64,000 bases of DNA from the NCBI GenBank assembly GCA_051654865.1, contig JBOFYV010000053.1, positions 62,001-126,000 on the forward strand. Reading direction: 5' to 3'. Each line of letters starts with the position of its first letter. Within the stretch, counting starts at the first letter, position 1. This DNA comes from JBOFOR01 sp051654865. GTDB taxonomy: Bacteria > Bacillota > Clostridia > Peptostreptococcales > Peptostreptococcaceae. Below, one piece after another: positions 10,121 to 18,942 of the stretch. Position numbers and translations under genes: made by a program. The notes beneath the pieces were generated by a model, which saw only the letters and a list, made by a program, of their open reading frames with translations, did not search any database and was not told where the DNA came from.

Positions 10121-10372
10121 CAATATATAAACTTAATTATTTTAAGTCATCTCATTGGAACAAATGTCATTTTACTTTATTTTTTTAAGTTTAAATGTAA
10201 AAAAAATAATATAATAAGGTTAGTTAATGAATAACGTAGGTATCTATACTGATAGTTATCCATTATTTTATATAATAAATATAAAAAATTAACTTTAAAA
10301 ATTAATCAGTAACCTTTCTTAAATACTTTAAATAGTGTAAACTTACATAAGTAACTTAAATTAGGAGGATTT

Positions 10373-11572
10373 ATGGAAAAATTATATTACAAAGATCAAT
10401 ACATAAAAGAATTTACAGCAGAGATTGTAGAGGTAATAGAGAAAGGTGGGAAGTTCCACTTAGTACTAGATAAAACGGCATTTTTTCCAGGAGGAGGAGG
10501 TCAGTTTTGTGATTTAGGAACTATAGATGTACATAATGTTATAGATGTATATGAGGAAAACTCTAAAGTTTATCATGTTATAGAAAAGAAACCTATAAAA
10601 ATACACAAGGTAAAGTGTTCAATAGATTGGATGCGTAGAGAAGATGGTATGCATCAGCATTTTGCACAACATGTATTATCTGGATGTTTTTATACTAAGT
10701 TTAAAGCTAATACTGTAGCCTTTCATTTAGGTAAAGAAATAAGTACTGTAGATATTCAAGGAATATTAACTACAGAGCAAATAAGAGATATAGAAGTATA
10801 TGCTAATGAAATTATAGGTAAAAATATACATTTAGAAACATTAATCCCATCTAAAAAAGAATTGAAAAAGATATGGATCAGAAGAGATTTACCAGATACA
10901 GCTGAACAGATTAGAATTGTAAAGATTGGTGATTTAGATAGTAATGCTTGTTGTGGAGTACATCCAAAATCAACTTTAGACTTAAGATTAATTAAAATTA
11001 GAAAATGGGAAAAAAATAGAGGTGCAACAAGGATAGAATTTTTAGCAGGCAATAGAGCTATAAAATATATTTTAAATAGGGATTTATATCTTACAGATAT
11101 ATGCAGGTATTTAAATGGTAATGAAGAAGAAGCTATAACTAGTGTTAAAAATCTACACGAAAAAATAGAAGTTGAGTTAAACCAAAAAAGAAAACTAGAA
11201 GAAGTTGTTGCTAAGTATGAAATAAATGAAATGATAAAAAATTCAGTTAAAGTTAATGACTTATCTATAGTTACGAAAATTTATGAAAATCAAAATCCAA
11301 AATATATATCTAAAGTAGCTAGTAAAATTGTAGAAGAAGCTGATGTAATTGCTTTAATAGCGCTGAAAAGCGATGATACAGTTAATCTAGTGTTTGCTTG
11401 TTCTCGTTCGCTACAAAATATTAGTATGAATAGTATTTTGAAAGATACAATGACATTAGTAGATGGTAGAGGAGGAGGAAGCTCTGTTCTAGCTCAAGGT
11501 GGAGGAAGAAACAATGGAAACTTAGAGATTGCTCTTGACTATGCTTTAAATAAAATAAAAAGGTGTATTTAA
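10373..11572 (+). CDS. AlaX-type alanyl-tRNA editing protein with DHHA1 domain
   Basis: A 399-residue free-standing editing protein related to the second half of alanyl-tRNA synthetase. The N-terminal domain contains FFPGGGGQ, the zinc ligands HQHFAQH, and a later CCGVH. Together these form the site that hydrolyses Ser-tRNA(Ala) or Gly-tRNA(Ala). The C-terminal part carries a DHHA1 domain with GRGGGSSVLAQGGG. This is the long AlaX form. Shine-Dalgarno TAGGAGGA supports the ATG. A T-box leader was looked for in the 250 bases upstream and not found. Confidence 0.9.
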   Translation: MEKLYYKDQYIKEFTAEIVEVIEKGGKFHLVLDKTAFFPGGGGQFCDLGTIDVHNVIDVYEENSKVYHVIEKKPIKIHKVKCSIDWMRREDGMHQHFAQHVLSGCFYTKFKANTVAFHLGKEISTVDIQGILTTEQIRDIEVYANEIIGKNIHLETLIPSKKELKKIWIRRDLPDTAEQIRIVKIGDLDSNACCGVHPKSTLDLRLIKIRKWEKNRGATRIEFLAGNRAIKYILNRDLYLTDICRYLNGNEEEAITSVKNLHEKIEVELNQKRKLEEVVAKYEINEMIKNSVKVNDLSIVTKIYENQNPKYISKVASKIVEEADVIALIALKSDDTVNLVFACSRSLQNISMNSILKDTMTLVDGRGGGSSVLAQGGGRNNGNLEIALDYALNKIKRCI

Positions 11573-11592
11573 ATACATAAAAAACTATACAA

Positions 11593-11672
11593 AATAAGTA
11601 TTTTGGAATTTAAATTACTTATTTTTATATTTATACTCTCTTTTTTAATAAATCATTATAAAAGAGAGTATA
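11593..11672. terminator. Two consecutive hairpins between convergent genes
   Basis: The first hairpin (11593-11632) pairs AATAAGTA with TACTTATT and runs into TTTATATTT; it is the likely alaX terminator. The second (11632-11672) pairs TATACTCTCTTTT with AAAAGAGAGTATA, a 13-bp perfect stem with a 15-base loop. It could stop the integrase transcript on the other strand. Confidence 0.6.
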
Positions 11673-11802
11673 ATCAATTTTAAGCGTTCTTTATTCTTTG
11701 TCGACTTATGTGTTGTTGATTTTGCAAAAAACACCTTAAAACCTAATTAAAAAGGTTCGATTTATTACCTTTTTTAGAGATTCACATTATAATTTTATTA
11801 TG

Positions 11803-12918
11803 TTAACTAAGTTTAAATAATGACTCTGAAATTTTATCGCTTGCTTCTATATCCATCTCCTTTAAGGTATGTGCGTATATATTCAATGTAGTATTAATAT
11901 TAGAATGTCCAACTCTTTCTGATATTACTCTTATAGGTACCTTAGAATTTATAAGTAATGTTACGTGTGAATGCCTTAAGTCGTGAAACCTAATATGACT
12001 CAAACTATTTTCTTTTAAAAATCTATTAAAGTTTTTGCTAAGTACATCTTGTGCTATGGGGTTCTCTTTTTTATCAAAGAAAATTAAATTTAGATTATTT
12101 TTAATTTCTCCTTTCAACTTAGATTCTATCTGCTTTTTTTTATGATCTTTTAATAAATTTATTATCTCTTTAGGTGCACTAATAGTCCTAGATGATGATT
12201 CTGTTTTAGGTTCTTTTAAAATAACTTTCGCATTACTTCTAACTGTTATCTTTTCAATCGTTATTGTATTTTCATTAAAGTTAATATTATTCCATGTAAG
12301 TCCTAGAATTTCTGATATTCTAAGACCGAGCCCTGAAGCTAAATATATAGGAAGTTCAAGGTTACTTCCTTTGCATATTTTAAGCAATTGTACCATCGAT
12401 TCTGTATTGTAAATGTTGTTTTTGAATTTTTTTGCTCTTGGGATTTCAATATATTCAACTACATTTTCCCGAATCATTCTAAGTCTATAAGCCTTTTTAA
12501 ACGCTAAATTTAGTATATTTATATGAATTTTAATGGTTTGTGGACTTAAAATATCTACTAAATCATCTACATAATTTTGTATATGTATAGGTTTTATTTC
12601 TTCAACTTTATAACTACCTAACATAGGAATTATATATTTATCGCATATTCTTTTATAGCAATTATAAGTTGTTATTGAAAGATTTATTTTATGTTTTTCT
12701 AAAAAGTCAGCTAAAAAATTTCTAACAGAAACTGTATTTGGAACTATTAATTCATCATTATAAATCGTATCTTTTAACTCTGTAAGCTTTTTAGATGCAT
12801 CTCTTTTTTTATCGTAAGATCCCATATTTTTTTGGATTTTTTTACCTGTTTCTTTATCTTTATATTCTAAATATACAATATAGTTTTTACTTCTTTTTCT
12901 TATAAATGCAAAGCTCAT
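11803..12918 (-). CDS. int: Phage/ICE-type tyrosine integrase (orphan)
   Basis: A 371-residue tyrosine recombinase with an AP2-like arm-binding N terminus, a SAM-like core-binding domain (about 60-160) and a catalytic domain (about 170-365). The catalytic residues are present: Arg in GLGLRISE, HDLRH with His and Arg, GHSN, and Tyr in NTTLNIYAH. It therefore looks intact. This architecture belongs to integrases of temperate phages and Tn916-like elements, not to the Xer housekeeping group. No excisionase, repressor, relaxase or structural gene is nearby, so it is probably the remnant of a lost or reduced element, or the driver of a very small one reaching to about 14.85 kb. Confidence 0.9.
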   Translation of the reverse strand: MSFAFIRKRSKNYIVYLEYKDKETGKKIQKNMGSYDKKRDASKKLTELKDTIYNDELIVPNTVSVRNFLADFLEKHKINLSITTYNCYKRICDKYIIPMLGSYKVEEIKPIHIQNYVDDLVDILSPQTIKIHINILNLAFKKAYRLRMIRENVVEYIEIPRAKKFKNNIYNTESMVQLLKICKGSNLELPIYLASGLGLRISEILGLTWNNINFNENTITIEKITVRSNAKVILKEPKTESSSRTISAPKEIINLLKDHKKKQIESKLKGEIKNNLNLIFFDKKENPIAQDVLSKNFNRFLKENSLSHIRFHDLRHSHVTLLINSKVPIRVISERVGHSNINTTLNIYAHTLKEMDIEASDKISESLFKLS

Positions 12919-13150
12919 TTTGTTCCCCTATCTTTATTAGTAATAAATATATTATAGCATATTTTTTCTACAAAAAACATTATAAAATTCTGACATATAA
13001 CTGACATAACATCATTAATACTATCTAAAAATGGCTAAAATACGCATTTTTATTTTTTTGGCATAAAATTATATATTTTATGTTTAGTATGAACGGTTAC
13101 TATACTTATCGCATAAGTTAAATATATACTATACTATTATTTAAAGGTAG

Positions 13151-13705
13151 ATGACTATGAAAACATTAGAGACCCATAGATGTATTTTAAGACCTATAAC
13201 AATGAATGATAGTGATGATTTATTTGAGTACTATAGCCTGGATATCGTTGTTAAATACCTCCCATTTAAGAAGCATAAATATATAAAAGACACAGAAAAT
13301 TTTATCAAGACTTTCTTTTTAGATAATTATAATAAAAACAAAATTGGTCATTTTGCTATTGTTTATAAAAAAAATAATAAAGTAATTGGTAATGTAGGTT
13401 TTAACAATATATCTAAAAATTCAAGACAAGGTGAAATAGGTATTTGCATTAATCCGCACTATTGGGGTGAAAATTTATCTCTAGAGTTAGCGAAAGAATT
13501 ATTAAGATACGGATTTTATGATTTGCAACTGAGTAAGATTACAGCTACCACATATGAAGAAAATAAATATTCAAAAAAAACTTTAGAGGTATTGGGATTT
13601 AAATTTGTAAAAACATACCTAAAGAGAAATAGCTCTTTGGAACACATAAAATGTCATAAATACGAAATATCAAAAAAAGATTTTAAGAATTTCAATATAA
13701 TATAA
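13151..13705 (+). CDS. GNAT acetyltransferase (RimJ/RimL-like)
   Basis: A 184-residue N-acetyltransferase. It opens with LETHRCILRPITMND, the typical start of RimJ/RimL-type enzymes. It continues with the GNVGFNNI strand, the acetyl-CoA-binding region around GEIGICINPHYWGE, and the C-terminal ENKYSKKTLEVLGF helix-strand. The substrate is unknown: it may be a protein N terminus or a small amine. Two in-frame ATGs (13151 and 13157) follow AAAGG; the second has better spacing. It is followed 15 bases later by the leucine-rich-repeat gene, so they look co-transcribed. Confidence 0.8.
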   Translation: MTMKTLETHRCILRPITMNDSDDLFEYYSLDIVVKYLPFKKHKYIKDTENFIKTFFLDNYNKNKIGHFAIVYKKNNKVIGNVGFNNISKNSRQGEIGICINPHYWGENLSLELAKELLRYGFYDLQLSKITATTYEENKYSKKTLEVLGFKFVKTYLKRNSSLEHIKCHKYEISKKDFKNFNII

Positions 13706-13720
13706 AAAGGGATGATAATC

Positions 13721-14818
13721 TTGTTAGAAAAATTAGATAACAGTTGGATAAATAATCACTTGAGATTCGTCCTCTCCAAAATGTATAATAGGCGAGAAAC
13801 AGAAATTACTAAAGGATTTCTAAGTACCTTAGAAGAATTAAATCTTTCTGAAAGAGGAATAACTGATTTGAAAGGAATTCAGTTTGCAAATAATCTTAAC
13901 AGTTTGAATTTAAGTAAAAATAGCATCGTCAATGCAAACTATTTAAAAAACTTAAATAAATTGACTAACTTAGAATTAAATCAAAATAGGATCGAAGATA
14001 TAAGTTTTATCACTAACCTAAAAAAAATAAAAACAATAGATTTAGCATCTAATAATATTTCTTTTGTACCAAGCCTACAAAATTTGAAGAACTTAATCTC
14101 CATAAATTTATCTAATAATATGATATATGATTTATCACCTATAAATAATGTACAATCACAAAATATAAAAATTATAGCTACGAAACAATGTATATTATTA
14201 AAGCCTCAATTAGTTTATAGAGGATGTGATTTTACATTTATACCAAGTATATATTGGAACAAAGATACACCTGTTTTATGTGATAATATTCAAGTGACGG
14301 GGGAATATATATCAATCCATACAGATGAAAGAATGTCTTTGGAATACTCAATTTCAAATGCAATCATAAGAAATATATCTTCAGATTGTATTCTTAAAGC
14401 AGAATTTTACCATGATGTACCTTTTGGTAAATCTGGAACCTTAAGTGGAGTAATAATTCAACCTATTATGGTAAAACTAACACACTCTCAATTTGATATA
14501 AATAATTTAAAGAGATTAAGGCAGACAGGTCTTATTTATGGTAATCTTCATCTACAACATAGCACAGAGTATAAACATATAAATATTAATATTTTAAAAA
14601 ATAAAACTATAACGCTTATAAACTCAGATGGAGATAAAATATATAGCTTTACTAATTCTAAAGGAGAGTTTGAGTTTCAAAATTTAAAAATAGGGCGTTA
14701 TACTCTATTATACCCATTTATCAATGGATACAAATACTTAAAGCCTAGCCTTTATATATTAAATTTAAAAGAAGATGATATAATTGAAATAAATTCAATT
14801 ATATCTCCTGCTAACTAG
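13721..14818 (+). CDS. Leucine-rich-repeat protein with C-terminal beta domain
   Basis: About 365 residues. Residues about 40-150 contain five or six short 21-23-residue leucine-rich repeats (LEELNLSERGITDL, LNSLNLSKNSIVNA, LTNLELNQNRIEDI, and so on), as in internalin-like proteins. The C-terminal end (SKGEFEFQNLKIGRYTLLYP) matches a carboxypeptidase-regulatory or SpaA-type beta sandwich. There is no signal peptide, membrane anchor or sorting signal, so it appears cytoplasmic. TTG 13721 is preferred because AAGGGATGA precedes it at the right distance; ATG 13712 lies inside that site. Its role is unknown; protein-protein binding is likely. Confidence 0.65.
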   Translation: MLEKLDNSWINNHLRFVLSKMYNRRETEITKGFLSTLEELNLSERGITDLKGIQFANNLNSLNLSKNSIVNANYLKNLNKLTNLELNQNRIEDISFITNLKKIKTIDLASNNISFVPSLQNLKNLISINLSNNMIYDLSPINNVQSQNIKIIATKQCILLKPQLVYRGCDFTFIPSIYWNKDTPVLCDNIQVTGEYISIHTDERMSLEYSISNAIIRNISSDCILKAEFYHDVPFGKSGTLSGVIIQPIMVKLTHSQFDINNLKRLRQTGLIYGNLHLQHSTEYKHININILKNKTITLINSDGDKIYSFTNSKGEFEFQNLKIGRYTLLYPFINGYKYLKPSLYILNLKEDDIIEINSIISPAN

Positions 14819-14853
14819 AAAAGATATTAGATGTTCTAATATCTTTTGTTTTT
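14819..14853 (+). terminator. Terminator of the GNAT-LRR pair
   Basis: The arm AAAAGATATTAG pairs with CTAATATCTTTT, followed by GTTTTTG. Confidence 0.85.
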
Positions 14854-14930
14854 GTATATAAAAGAGAACCTTTATTTTTTCTAAAAACTTTTGTATAATT
14901 ATAACTTAGTAAACTATAAGGAGAAAAAAT

Positions 14931-15572
14931 ATGAGAAGAAGAAAAGTCAAAGGCGCTGATGATAAGTTATTGAGTTATAAAGATTGTGTTCTTAGAGAGA
15001 ATATAGATGAATTAAAAGGTAAATGGAGCGAAAAGTTTGGAAATAATAATCCAATACACGTTGAATTTGGAACTGGTAGAGGTAAATTTATAACTACTTT
15101 AGCTAATCAAAATCCAAACATAAATTACATTGCTTTTGAAATAAAGGAAGAGGTTTTATTAAAAGCAGTGGAAAAAGGCGTTGAAAATAACTTGAAAAAT
15201 ATTTTATTCGCATGGGCTGATGTAAAAAATATTTTAAATTACTTTGATGAAAGTGAATTATCAAGAGTTTACGTAAACTTTTGTGATCCATGGCCTAAAA
15301 AAAGGTGGGCTAAAAGAAGATTAACTCACGCTAATTTTTTAAATATGTACTCGTCAGTACTTAACGAATCAGGTGAGATACACTTTAAAACTGATAACGA
15401 GAAATTATTTGAATTTAGTTTAAATGAGTTAAGTTTAAATAAGTGGCAATTGAAAAATATATCCTTAGATTTAGCAAATAGCGATTTTGAAAATGTTACA
15501 ACTGAATATGAGGATAAATTTATGTCTTACGGAATGAAAATTTTTAGATGTGAAGCTAAGAAGTTTAAATAA
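14931..15572 (+). CDS. trmB: tRNA (guanine-N7-)-methyltransferase TrmB
   Basis: A 213-residue Rossmann-fold SAM-dependent enzyme that makes m7G46 in the tRNA variable loop. The SAM loop is EFGTGRGKF near residue 44, and the family signature DPWPKKRWAKRRLTH lies near residues 120-134. A basic N terminus (MRRRKVKG) is typical. Shine-Dalgarno AAGGAG supports the ATG. It is flanked by its own perfect palindromic terminator. Confidence 0.95.
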   Translation: MRRRKVKGADDKLLSYKDCVLRENIDELKGKWSEKFGNNNPIHVEFGTGRGKFITTLANQNPNINYIAFEIKEEVLLKAVEKGVENNLKNILFAWADVKNILNYFDESELSRVYVNFCDPWPKKRWAKRRLTHANFLNMYSSVLNESGEIHFKTDNEKLFEFSLNELSLNKWQLKNISLDLANSDFENVTTEYEDKFMSYGMKIFRCEAKKFK

Positions 15573-15573
15573 T

Positions 15574-15602
15574 AAAAAAGGTTGTAATTACAACCTTTTT
15601 TA
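15574..15602. terminator. Bidirectional terminator after trmB
   Basis: A perfect palindrome with the arm AAAAAAGGTTGTAA, between trmB and the convergent membrane-protein gene. Confidence 0.85.
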
Positions 15603-15612
15603 TTATTTAAAC

Positions 15613-15891
15613 TTAAAATATACTATTTTTTTGATTAGTAGAATAAATTCCAAAAACTGTAACAGATATATATATACTATATAGTGCAATTCTAATACTT
15701 TGTATATTTATACCAATTATTCCGAAATTTACGTCTATATCTGATAATATTACTAATATAGATGCAATAATTATAAGTAATGGATTTATAACTATTTGCT
15801 TATCTGATCTTAATATTAAAATTTTACCCGCCCATAATATGGATAAAATTAAAAATATTATTTTTAATATAAACTCTATGTCATCTAACAT
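15613..15891 (-). CDS. Small membrane protein, 92 residues, unknown
   Basis: Three hydrophobic segments (about residues 5-24, 36-50 and 62-84) with short polar turns and a Lys/Arg-rich first loop. No family recognised. GAGGGAG precedes the ATG at 15891. It is monocistronic. Confidence 0.6.
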   Translation of the reverse strand: MLDDIEFILKIIFLILSILWAGKILILRSDKQIVINPLLIIIASILVILSDIDVNFGIIGINIQSIRIALYSIYISVTVFGIYSTNQKNSIF

Positions 15892-16082
15892 ATAAAAACT
15901 CCCTCTTTATCAAAATATAACATTATTTTATTTATTACATAATATAACATTAATTAATCATTGTATACATAAACTACATTATAGTATGTTTTTATAAAAA
16001 AATAAATAAATTTAATAAAATTATATAATTAATATTAAAAGGCAATAATAATGATAAGTATTAATTAAAAAGGAGAATAAAA

Positions 16083-16286
16083 ATGTGTCTATATAATTAT
16101 AATAATAAATTTCAAACAAATAAAACATTAAACAATGAAGAATATGAGTTACTAAGTCAGATTTATCAATCTATATCTATAAATGATTCTGAAAAGGTCA
16201 AAGAGCTAACTAATAAACTAATATCATTACAAGCGTTAGAGTCTAATAAAAAGATACTTGAAGATGGTTTAAACTCATTTCAATAA
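16083..16286 (+). CDS. Small helical protein, 67 residues, unknown
   Basis: A soluble, Asn/Lys/Glu-rich protein. The region NNEEYELLSQIYQSISINDSEK and the C-terminal third look alpha-helical. It has one Cys at residue 2 and no recognised motif. A strong AAAAGGAG ribosome site and a downstream terminator support it as a real gene. Confidence 0.6.
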   Translation: MCLYNYNNKFQTNKTLNNEEYELLSQIYQSISINDSEKVKELTNKLISLQALESNKKILEDGLNSFQ

Positions 16287-16297
16287 TATAAGTTTTT

Positions 16298-16338
16298 AGT
16301 CTTCTCTGATTTTATTTCAGTTGAAGACTTTTATTTTG
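16298..16338 (+). terminator. Terminator
   Basis: AGTCTTC pairs with GAAGACT across an 18-base loop, followed by TTTATTTTG. Confidence 0.65.
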
Positions 16339-16405
16339 TATATAGAAATATTTAACTTCCTATCTGCATATTAATTATATATATATGTATTTTGGGAGTG
16401 ATATT

Positions 16406-16978
16406 ATGAATTCAAAATTTTTAGATTGGTACACTCAAGCATTAGGTGCAACTTTAGGTATGATGGCATGTATCTTTGCTTACTTAAATGGTTTTATGTT
16501 TGTATATGGTAATATAGGTAGAAACTTTAACTCACTAAGCTTTGAAGAAGTTCTAGCTAGCTACCTTTTATTTCCTTTATGTATTCTAACTTTAATTTTA
16601 GCATTAGTTAAATCTTATATACAAAGTAAGGATTTCTTTAATATTTCATTCGACAGTCTAAACTTTATAGCAGTTCTATTAACTATAGCATTTGGCTTTA
16701 TGGGTGCTAAGGTATACTTTACAATACCTGCATTATTTATACTATATAGCTATATAAAAAAATACCTAGTACATAATAATTTGAAAGAACAAGAAAAAGA
16801 AGAACATTATGATGAGGATATATACAGTGCATCTGAACAAAATGATAATTTAATGGTTACTAAAGTAGATATGGCTAAATCATTACTTGAAAAAAATGCA
16901 TCTAATCAATTTATATCTGAGATAACAGGGTTATCATTAGAAGATATAAATAATCTAGCTAATAACAAAAATAATTAA
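16406..16978 (+). CDS. Membrane protein with C-terminal helix-turn-helix-like tail
   Basis: A 190-residue protein with three or four membrane helices in the first 125 residues. A charged cytoplasmic tail ends in a segment like AKSLLEKNASNQFISEITGLSLEDINNL. That short tail resembles the element often seen at the C terminus of Rpn-type transposase-like proteins and some regulators, so it may bind DNA or a partner. TTGGGAGTGAT favours ATG 16406 over the upstream ATG 16385. The function is unknown. Confidence 0.65.
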   Translation: MNSKFLDWYTQALGATLGMMACIFAYLNGFMFVYGNIGRNFNSLSFEEVLASYLLFPLCILTLILALVKSYIQSKDFFNISFDSLNFIAVLLTIAFGFMGAKVYFTIPALFILYSYIKKYLVHNNLKEQEKEEHYDEDIYSASEQNDNLMVTKVDMAKSLLEKNASNQFISEITGLSLEDINNLANNKNN

Positions 16979-16999
16979 ATCTGTTTGTTAAATTTTTCT

Positions 17000-17030
17000 G
17001 CGTTGGTTAAATAACTAACGCTTTTTATTT
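17000..17030 (+). terminator. Terminator before the acc operon
   Basis: GCGTTGGTTA pairs with TAACTAACGC (one G-T wobble), followed by TTTTTATTT. Its T tail runs into the acc promoter. Confidence 0.75.
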
Positions 17031-17055
17031 ACAATCTTATTTTTTATGATATAAT
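17028..17055 (+). promoter_or_regulatory. Promoter of the accBCDA operon
   Basis: The -35 TTTACA (17028-17033), a 16-base spacer and -10 TATAAT (17050-17055) form a near-consensus housekeeping promoter about 35 bases before the accB start. Confidence 0.7.
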
Positions 17056-17056
17056 A

Positions 17057-17073
17057 TTAGTACCTGGTAATAA
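17057..17073. promoter_or_regulatory. FapR-like operator in the acc promoter
   Basis: TTAGTACCTGGTAATAA begins one base after the -10 box and covers the transcription start. It differs by one base from the palindrome TTAGTACCTGGTACTAA, which matches the FapR operator known from Bacillus. FapR represses fatty-acid synthesis genes until malonyl-CoA, the acetyl-CoA carboxylase product, binds it. Binding here would give direct product control. fapR itself is not in the window. Confidence 0.65.
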
Positions 17074-17089
17074 TACAAGGAGGTAAGTT

Positions 17090-17551
17090 ATGAATTTAAA
17101 TGAAATAAAAGAACTATTACTAGTTATAGATAAAACTAATTTAGAAAGTGTAACATTAGAAAGCAGTGAGTTAAAGCTACAGGTATTAAAAAATACTAAT
17201 AGAGTAGAGAAGAAGGAAACTTTAATTGAAAGTTATGATGAAAATATAAAAAGTATAATTGACTTAGATTCTAGTTTTGACCTTGAAAATGTATCTACAA
17301 ATGAAGATGAGTTATACGTTGTAACATCTCCTTTAATGGGAACATTTTATCAAGCTCCAAGCCCAGAAACTGAAAACTTTGTTAAAGTTGGAGATGTTAT
17401 TGAAAAAGGTGAAACATTATGTATTATAGAAGCTATGAAGCTAATGAATGAAATAAATAGTGATGTAAGAGGTAGAGTAGTTGAAATTAATGCTAATAAC
17501 GAAGATTTAGTTGAGTACAGTCAACCTCTATTTAAAATAAAGCCACTATAA
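17090..17551 (+). CDS. accB: Biotin carboxyl carrier protein of acetyl-CoA carboxylase
   Basis: 153 residues. The C-terminal biotinyl domain (about 76-153) contains EAMKLMNEI, with the biotinylated Lys near residue 116. It is preceded by the characteristic PLMGTFYQAPSPE thumb region. The N-terminal third is a helical, acidic linker that binds biotin carboxylase. The carrier shuttles carboxybiotin between AccC and AccAD. It is the first gene of accBCDA, with an AAGGAGGT ribosome site. Confidence 0.96.
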   Translation: MNLNEIKELLLVIDKTNLESVTLESSELKLQVLKNTNRVEKKETLIESYDENIKSIIDLDSSFDLENVSTNEDELYVVTSPLMGTFYQAPSPETENFVKVGDVIEKGETLCIIEAMKLMNEINSDVRGRVVEINANNEDLVEYSQPLFKIKPL

Positions 17552-17568
17552 GATAGGAGGTATTTAAA

Positions 17569-18927
17569 ATGATAAAAAAAATACTAATTGCAAATAGAGG
17601 AGATATTGCCGTAAGAATAATTAGAACTTGTAAAGAACTTGGAATAAAGACAGTTGCAATTTACTCCGATGTAGATAAAGAGTGTTTTCATAGATACTTA
17701 GCTGATGAGTCAATATGTATTGGACCTAACAATATTTCTAAAAGTTATAACAATATTGAAAACATAATATATTTAGCATTGAAATTAGAGTGTGATGCAA
17801 TACACCCTGGATTTGGATTTTTATCTGAGAATGTAAATTTTGCAAAAAAATGTGAAGAAAATAATATTATACTAATTGGACCTACTAAAGAACAAATGAT
17901 GTTAATGGGGGATAAATCAAAAGCAAGGGAAACTATGATTAATTTAAATATCCCTATTGTGCCAGGATCTGAAGGTATTTTAAAAAATAAAGAGTCTGCA
18001 GTTAAAATAGCAAATGATATAGGGTATCCTGTTATTATAAAAGCTTCCAACGGTGGTGGCGGAAAAGGTATGCGAATTGTAAATAATGAAGATGAGTTGT
18101 TAGCTAGTTTTGATATAGCTAGCGCAGAAGCACTATCAGCCTTTTCAAATAGTGATTTATATATGGAAAAATACATAGAAAATCCAAGACATATTGAAGT
18201 GCAAGTTTTTGGTGACAAATACGGTAATGCAATTCATTTATCAGGTAGAGATTGCTCTATGCAAAGAAGAAATCAAAAAGTGATTGAAGAATCTATTGGT
18301 AAATATTTACTTGACGAAGATAAGGAAAATCTATATAAAATTGCAACTGATATTGTTAAGGGAATTGGATATCTTGGTGCTGGAACAGTAGAGTTTATAG
18401 TTGATAAAAATAAGAATTTCTATTTTATTGAAATGAATACAAGAATTCAAGTGGAACACCCTGTTACTGAAATGATTACAGGTTTGGATTTAATAAAATT
18501 ACAAATAGAGATAGCTAACAATCTTCCAATCCCATATAAACAAGAAGAAATTGAATTTAAAGGGCATGCTATTGAATGTAGAATTAATGCAGAAGATCCT
18601 TTAGATGATTTTAGACCTTGTCCAGGTAAAGTTACTTCAATTAATATACCTGGAGGATTTGGAGTTAGATTTGATACATTTATTTATCCTGGCTATACAA
18701 TTCCACCTCTTTATGATTCAATGATAGGAAAGCTTATTTGTTGGGGTGAAACTAGAGAACAGTGTATAAATAGAATGAACAGAGCTTTAGATGAGATCAT
18801 TATAGAGGGAATAAACACAAATGTAGAGTTCCAAAGAAACCTTATTAATAGTAATTCTTTTAAAAGTGATACTCATTACACTAAATTTATAGAAAATGAA
18901 TTTTTGGTTGAGGCTAGTGCCTTATAA
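17569..18927 (+). CDS. accC: Biotin carboxylase subunit of acetyl-CoA carboxylase
   Basis: A 452-residue ATP-grasp enzyme that carboxylates biotin on AccB using ATP and bicarbonate. It shows the N-terminal KKILIANRGDIAVR, the glycine-rich ATP loop NGGGGKGMR, HIEVQVFGD, and the catalytic region FIEMNTRIQVEHPVTE. The length is normal for the family. It lies 17 bases after accB, with TAGGAGGT in the gap. Confidence 0.97.
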   Translation: MIKKILIANRGDIAVRIIRTCKELGIKTVAIYSDVDKECFHRYLADESICIGPNNISKSYNNIENIIYLALKLECDAIHPGFGFLSENVNFAKKCEENNIILIGPTKEQMMLMGDKSKARETMINLNIPIVPGSEGILKNKESAVKIANDIGYPVIIKASNGGGGKGMRIVNNEDELLASFDIASAEALSAFSNSDLYMEKYIENPRHIEVQVFGDKYGNAIHLSGRDCSMQRRNQKVIEESIGKYLLDEDKENLYKIATDIVKGIGYLGAGTVEFIVDKNKNFYFIEMNTRIQVEHPVTEMITGLDLIKLQIEIANNLPIPYKQEEIEFKGHAIECRINAEDPLDDFRPCPGKVTSINIPGGFGVRFDTFIYPGYTIPPLYDSMIGKLICWGETREQCINRMNRALDEIIIEGINTNVEFQRNLINSNSFKSDTHYTKFIENEFLVEASAL

Positions 18928-18942
18928 AGGGAGTAGTTAATT

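Noticed and set aside
10121..10372. Possible T-box leader before the AlaX gene
   Set aside because: No TGGNACCGCG-type T-box sequence and no terminator/antiterminator pair in the spacer.
11740..11775. GGTTCGA resembling the T loop of a tRNA near the integrase
   Set aside because: No acceptor stem, D arm or anticodon arm can be drawn around it.
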